DNA of 9,363 bases from the NCBI RefSeq assembly GCF_937890665.1, contig NZ_CALADU010000271.1, positions 1 to 9,363 of the forward strand. Direction: 5' to 3'. The notes beneath the pieces are model-generated. The model was not told the DNA's origin. It worked only from the letters and a program-made list of their open reading frames with translations, and did not search any database. Positions 7,266-9,363 of this stretch are shown here, piece after piece (position 1 is the first letter of the stretch; the number at the start of each line of letters is the position of its first letter). Source of the DNA: an uncultured Subdoligranulum sp. GTDB lineage: Bacteria; Bacillota_A; Clostridia; Oscillospirales; Ruminococcaceae. The position numbers and the translations under genes are program-made.

Positions 7266-7309
7266 TCTTGCCCCATCGGCCGATTTTCCGGGGCTTGACC
7301 CTACTATAT

Positions 7310-7337
7310 TTGACAAATCAAAAGCCGGTGTTATAAT
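7310..7337 (+). promoter_or_regulatory. Perfect-consensus sigma-A promoter
   Basis: TTGACA (7310-7315) and TATAAT (7332-7337) are both exact consensus hexamers, separated by 16 bases. Transcription should start near 7344. No convincing coding gene follows, only structured sequence with a U-tract, so it most likely drives a small RNA or an orphaned leader. Confidence 0.75.
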
Positions 7338-7343
7338 AGAAAT

Positions 7344-7423
7344 GGGAAGAGAGAAACGGGAAACCTTCCAGGCTTCTCTCTGTCACCAACCCTCTTTTCA
7401 GTAGGGTGGATTTTCTTTTTTTG
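7344..7423 (+). ncRNA. Candidate small structured RNA of about 80 nt
   Basis: The predicted transcript begins almost directly with a hairpin. AGAGAGAA (7348-7355) pairs with TTCTCTCT (7374-7381), and an inner GGAA/TTCC stem (7359-7362 with 7366-7369) closes a 3-base loop. A single-stranded linker follows, then ACCCT (7389-7393) pairs with AGGGT (7403-7407), ahead of a long T-rich tract (7411-7422) that should end transcription. Two hairpins plus a U-tract behind a perfect promoter is a typical small-RNA layout. I do not recognise an Rfam family. It could instead be the leader (attenuator) of a gene that has been replaced by the RM insertion. Confidence 0.5.
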
Positions 7424-7435
7424 TCTATGGTGAGA

Positions 7436-7461
7436 AAGCCGCATGATTTTGCGGCTTTTTT
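7436..7461 (+). terminator. Second intrinsic terminator downstream of the candidate RNA
   Basis: AAGCCGCA (7436-7443) pairs with TGCGGCTT (7450-7457) around six bases, followed by a continuous T run to 7461. It lies about 15 bases after the U-tract of the candidate RNA, so it is a back-up stop or the true end of a longer transcript. Confidence 0.8.
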
Positions 7462-7477
7462 GCTGCCGTAAAGGATT

Positions 7478-7585
7478 GTGACGCGGTGGCAGCATATCTA
7501 TACAGACCAAGAACTTTATGAGTACTGCAAACTTCCTCAAAAATACATTGATGTAATCGAAGCAGTCATAAAAGAACGAAAATAA
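7478..7585 (+). pseudogene. 35-codon ORF, probably the 3' remnant of a lost gene
   Basis: From a possible GTG at 7478 an open frame encodes 35 residues (TRWQHIYTDQ at the start, then ELYEYCKLPQKYIDVIEAV) and ends in TAA at 7583-7585, inside the large palindrome. The composition is protein-like, with a helical, charged C-terminus ending KERK. The start is poor: AAAGG sits only three bases before the GTG, and an in-frame stop lies just upstream. A 7-bp inverted repeat (TGCTGCC 7461-7467 with GGCAGCA 7488-7494) covers the 5' end. I read it as the tail of a gene cut off at an insertion boundary, though a tiny genuine peptide cannot be excluded. Confidence 0.35.
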
Positions 7586-7628
7586 CACAAGGCTCAGAAG
7601 TCAACTGACTTCTGAGCCTTGTGTTATT
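7581..7628. terminator. Perfect 23-bp palindromic two-way terminator
   Basis: Bases 7581-7603 are the exact reverse complement of 7606-7628, with only two bases between (a real loop would be slightly larger). The palindrome contains the stop codon of the plus-strand 35-codon ORF and the stop codon (7624-7626) of the minus-strand 79-aa gene. It therefore ends converging transcripts. On the minus strand the exit sequence is TTATTTTCG, a short U-tract. Confidence 0.85.
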
Positions 7629-7863
7629 TGCTTGTGATAAACTGACGATATAACTTTACAGACTTTTTAATCTGAGAACGAACAGAAGTGGACAGAAGTT
7701 TATATTGGTCATCCTGTTCTAAATAGAATTGATACACTTCATCATCATACCATGTAAGGATATTATCTGCACGTTTTATACGAGAGGACATATCACTGAT
7801 AACGGCATCAGAGTACTGAGTGTTATCTTTAAGCCATTTTTTGAATTGTTCAGTATCAACCAT
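7624..7863 (-). CDS. 79-aa helical protein overlapping the methyltransferase gene
   Basis: The reading starts at MVDTEQF (7863), because GGAGG lies nine bases upstream (plus-strand 7873-7877); a longer form starting at 7884 would begin before that site. It overlaps the methyltransferase stop by eight bases, so the two are probably translationally coupled. The protein is almost wholly helical, with FKKWLKDNTQYSDAVISD at 7-24, a basic SSRIKRADNIL (26-36) and a second basic helix (62-75) ending ITSK. The N-terminal pattern recalls a short helical domain I associate with the N-termini of some HNH-type endonucleases and with recombinase core-binding domains. Here no nuclease domain follows, and the gene ends in its own terminator. 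It could be a stand-alone RM accessory or regulator, or a truncated relic. It does not look like an XRE-type controller protein. Confidence 0.7.
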   Translation of the reverse strand: MVDTEQFKKWLKDNTQYSDAVISDMSSRIKRADNILTWYDDEVYQFYLEQDDQYKLLSTSVRSQIKKSVKLYRQFITSK

Positions 7864-8758
7864 TTTGACATTCCTCCAATGCAAGTTCTACAGTTTCAGC
7901 AACATACTTAGCGAGGTTTACAGGGACAGCATTACCTATCATCTGTTCCACGTCGGTTTTGTTGCCAACCCATTTGAATGTTTTAGGGAATGTTTGAATC
8001 CACGCTCTTTCTTCGGTGCTTAAAACATGCATATCTGGAGAAACAGGACAGGCATCATTGGGATGACCTGGGTACCCCTTAGGTACAGGACGATTTACAC
8101 CTCTCATTGTAGGAGCCGGTTCATCAATAGAAAACACAGCCCGACGATTATAGTTTCGTGGATGTCGATAGTAAAATTCAAAGCCTAAGTCTTCACCAAA
8201 ATAGTCACGCAATGTCATGACTTTTTTAGATTGTCTGCTGATAAAGGTATGAAGCGCAAATCCATCATCTTTACCAAGCATACCAAAACAGATAAAGCGT
8301 TTCCGTTTTTGAGGTGTGCCACATAGGCTAGCATCAAGAACGATTTCAGTCAAACCATAACCTGCTTTTTTGAAGATTGATCTGGCACTCGCATAGGCAT
8401 TGCTCTTTTGTGCCCTATCAACATTTTCCATGACAAAGCATATGGGTTTAATTATGCTTACAATTTCAGCATATGCATCAGTTAATACCGCTCTACTCGC
8501 TTCAACTCTTTTTCCTGCATGAGAAAAATCTTGGCAAGGCGGTCCACCAATAATTATATCTGGTTGATATTCTTTAATAATCTGGACAGCAGTTTCGGTA
8601 TCAGATAAATCAACTTTTAAAATAGGATGATTGAAGTTAGCTTCATAGCATTTAATTGCAGCGTCCCACCATTCAAAGGCTGCCACAACATCAAATCCTT
8701 GCTGTTCAAAACCAAGAGACAAACCACCACAACCTGCAAATAGGTCTACAATTCTCAT
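7856..8758 (-). CDS. Type II DNA (cytosine-5) methyltransferase
   Basis: A 300-aa C5-methyltransferase that moves a methyl group from S-adenosylmethionine to cytosine in the RM recognition site, protecting host DNA. Conserved motifs occur in order: I, DLFAGCGGLSLGF (5-17, cofactor binding); IV, GGPPCQDFSHAG (71-82, catalytic C75); VI, ENV (111-113); VIII, QKRKR (150-154); and X, MIGNAVPVNLA (273-283). The target-recognition region lies between VIII and X (about 180-250) and includes APTMRGVNRPVP (215-226). That segment resembles GRCGYC-type enzymes such as M.HindV in my recollection, which agrees with the neighbouring endonuclease. The ATG at 8758 is chosen over an in-frame GTG at 8767 because AAGGAAG sits eight bases before the ATG and abuts the GTG. 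The gene is AT-rich and divergent from the endonuclease. All key residues are present. Confidence 0.95.
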   Translation of the reverse strand: MRIVDLFAGCGGLSLGFEQQGFDVVAAFEWWDAAIKCYEANFNHPILKVDLSDTETAVQIIKEYQPDIIIGGPPCQDFSHAGKRVEASRAVLTDAYAEIVSIIKPICFVMENVDRAQKSNAYASARSIFKKAGYGLTEIVLDASLCGTPQKRKRFICFGMLGKDDGFALHTFISRQSKKVMTLRDYFGEDLGFEFYYRHPRNYNRRAVFSIDEPAPTMRGVNRPVPKGYPGHPNDACPVSPDMHVLSTEERAWIQTFPKTFKWVGNKTDVEQMIGNAVPVNLAKYVAETVELALEECQNG

Positions 8759-8787
8759 GCTTATCACTTCCTTTTAAGCAGTCCTTG

Positions 8788-8796
8788 TGCTATAAT
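8788..8796 (+). promoter_or_regulatory. Possible second plus-strand promoter (extended -10)
   Basis: TGCTATAAT is a perfect extended -10 on the plus strand, lying in the methyltransferase leader. The -35 at the right distance (TTCCTT, 8768-8773) is poor. It could give the endonuclease a second, longer transcript, antisense to the methyltransferase leader. Confidence 0.3.
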
Positions 8797-8821
8797 AAAT
8801 TTTGTATAGGTACACAAATGA

Positions 8822-8850
8822 TTGTGACTGTTGACAGTATAGCATAAAAT
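8822..8850 (+). promoter_or_regulatory. Predicted endonuclease promoter
   Basis: TTGTGA (8822-8827) and TAAAAT (8845-8850) are 17 bases apart. Transcription would start near 8857, on top of the GACGTC sequence, leaving about 43 bases of leader. It overlaps the divergent methyltransferase promoter, so the two polymerases would compete. Confidence 0.4.
8827..8838. promoter_or_regulatory. 12-bp palindrome at the methyltransferase start-site region
   Basis: ACTGTTGACAGT is a perfect inverted repeat (ACTGT, two bases, ACAGT). It overlaps the methyltransferase -10 edge and predicted start site, and the endonuclease -35. The position suits a repressor or controller site. No classical controller gene is visible in the window. 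Confidence 0.35.
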
Positions 8851-8864
8851 CAAATTGACGTCAA
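8836..8864 (-). promoter_or_regulatory. Predicted methyltransferase promoter
   Basis: Read on the minus strand, TTGACG (plus 8859-8864) and TATACT (plus 8836-8841) are separated by exactly 17 bases, a near-consensus promoter. Transcription would begin near 8829, about 70 bases before the ATG at 8758. Its -35 box shares bases with the GACGTC site at 8857-8862. Confidence 0.6.
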
Positions 8865-8876
8865 GTAATTGACGCC
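8857..8876. promoter_or_regulatory. Two GRCGYC sequences in the RM divergent promoter
   Basis: GACGTC (8857-8862) and GACGCC (8871-8876) both fit GRCGYC, the site recognised by HindV-type RM systems. They lie within a 14-base direct repeat of AATTGACG (8854-8861 and 8868-8875), and the first is the core of a 10-bp palindrome TTGACGTCAA (8855-8864). The first overlaps the methyltransferase -35 and the predicted endonuclease start; the second lies in the endonuclease leader. If the enzymes do recognise GRCGYC, their own methylation state could tune both promoters. Confidence 0.5.
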
Positions 8877-8899
8877 ACTCTTTGAAAGGAAGTGAAGTC

Positions 8900-9363
8900 A
8901 TGCCATCCGGATTATTCGGCATAGAGCACTCCAATAGAACTGTAGATGACCATTGGGGAAAGAATTGCTTTAACTCTAGTTATCCTACTGCTACAGCTTG
9001 TTATATGCTTGAGCACAACATATCGGCTGTTTATATTAAACTTGATTACGTTGATGGCAATTTATGTGTTGTAGCAGATGAAATACCAATAAGTCAAGTT
9101 TTTAATAGCGCAGACAAAAGACCAAATGAACTCTTTTTCAGCTTTGAGTCAGTCTTTGAGCCCTATCAGCAATACTCTTTTGATACGATTGATGGCATTG
9201 ACCTTGTTATTAAAGACCTTGAGGGACATTTTCTATCTCCTATTGAAGTAAAGTTGACAGTATTGCCTGATAATTCAACTCTCGAAAAAGAAGAAACTCA
9301 GTGGGGGTCTGAAATCGTTGTTCGGTCTGCAACTACTTCCTACTGTGCGTTAGGCATGTTTGA
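8900..9363 (+). CDS. HindVP-like type II restriction endonuclease (5' part, cut by window edge)
   Basis: An open frame of 154 codons begins at ATG 8900 behind AAAGGAAGTGA (8885-8895) and is still open at the last base. It starts MPSGLFGIEHSNR and has WGKNCFNSSYPTA (19-31), then IEVKLTVLPDNST (115-127) and WGSEIVVRSAT (135-145). These blocks match what I know of the HindVP restriction endonuclease family (PF09519), whose founder cuts GRCGYC. E116-x-K118 is the likely metal-binding pair of a PD-(D/E)xK nuclease, with the acidic partner probably D101 or D106. It should cut unmethylated double-stranded DNA at the site protected by the divergent methyltransferase. The missing C-terminus prevents any check of completeness. 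Composition is AT-rich like the methyltransferase, so the pair was probably acquired together. The family call is from memory of motifs and is fairly strong in this context. Confidence 0.8.
   Translation, partial: MPSGLFGIEHSNRTVDDHWGKNCFNSSYPTATACYMLEHNISAVYIKLDYVDGNLCVVADEIPISQVFNSADKRPNELFFSFESVFEPYQQYSFDTIDGIDLVIKDLEGHFLSPIEVKLTVLPDNSTLEKEETQWGSEIVVRSATTSYCALGMF

Noticed and set aside
7270..7294. GC-rich inverted sequence GCCCC...GGGGC after the 131-aa gene as a terminator
   Set aside because: Only five base pairs pair cleanly, an internal palindrome competes, and no T-tract follows.
1..9363. CRISPR array, tRNA, rRNA, transposase or integrase
   Set aside because: No regularly spaced repeats, cloverleaf-like sequence or recombinase motifs were found on either strand. 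The LRR and beta-helix repeats are protein-level and diverged at the DNA level.

Overview
The window looks like chromosomal accessory DNA from a gut-type Gram-positive Clostridia, most likely an Oscillospiraceae/Ruminococcaceae relative. That is an inference from purine-rich GGAGG-type ribosome binding sites, consensus sigma-A-like promoters, short hairpin-plus-T-tract terminators, and a large secreted protein combining BspA-type leucine-rich repeats, a beta-helix and Cna_B domains. Composition is mosaic. The HicB-like gene, the 238-aa gene and the giant surface-protein gene are GC-rich, whereas the Fic gene and the restriction-modification (RM) genes are clearly AT-richer, as expected of acquired modules.

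Layout. (1) 44-356: a short HicB-like antitoxin-fold protein and its terminator. (2) 487-1687: a Fic-family AMP-transferase with a built-in inhibitory motif and a C-terminal winged helix. It is bracketed on both sides by copies of a TAAGGGA motif, three of which lie over its promoter and start codon. (3) 1756-2472: an uncharacterised acidic protein, probably DUF6557-like. (4) 2579-6506: promoter, a 1251-aa secreted LRR/beta-helix/Cna_B protein ending abruptly at NPSTGR, and a terminator. (5) 6575-7265: a small coiled-coil protein and a 131-aa unknown protein, probably co-transcribed. (6) 7310-7461: a promoter with both hexamers perfect, leading into about 80 nt of structured DNA with no convincing ORF (a candidate small RNA), then a second terminator. 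(7) 7478-7628: a 35-codon ORF or gene remnant that runs into a perfect 23-bp palindromic, two-way terminator. (8) 7624-9363: a type II RM system. A cytosine-5 methyltransferase and an overlapping 79-aa gene are on the minus strand, and a divergent HindVP-like restriction endonuclease on the plus strand is cut off by the window edge.

How the parts work together. The RM genes form one unit. The methyltransferase protects the host and the endonuclease cuts unmodified DNA; by family resemblance the site is probably GRCGYC. The divergent promoter region contains two GRCGYC sequences nine bases apart, one of them overlapping the predicted methyltransferase -35 box, so methylation feedback on expression is plausible. 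The Fic module appears self-contained and probably autoregulated through the TAAGGGA motifs. The giant surface protein is a separate transcription unit and most likely an adhesin or matrix/host-binding protein. HicB-like, Fic and RM genes lying close together give the window the character of a defence/toxin-type accessory region. No transposase, integrase, tRNA, rRNA or CRISPR array was seen.
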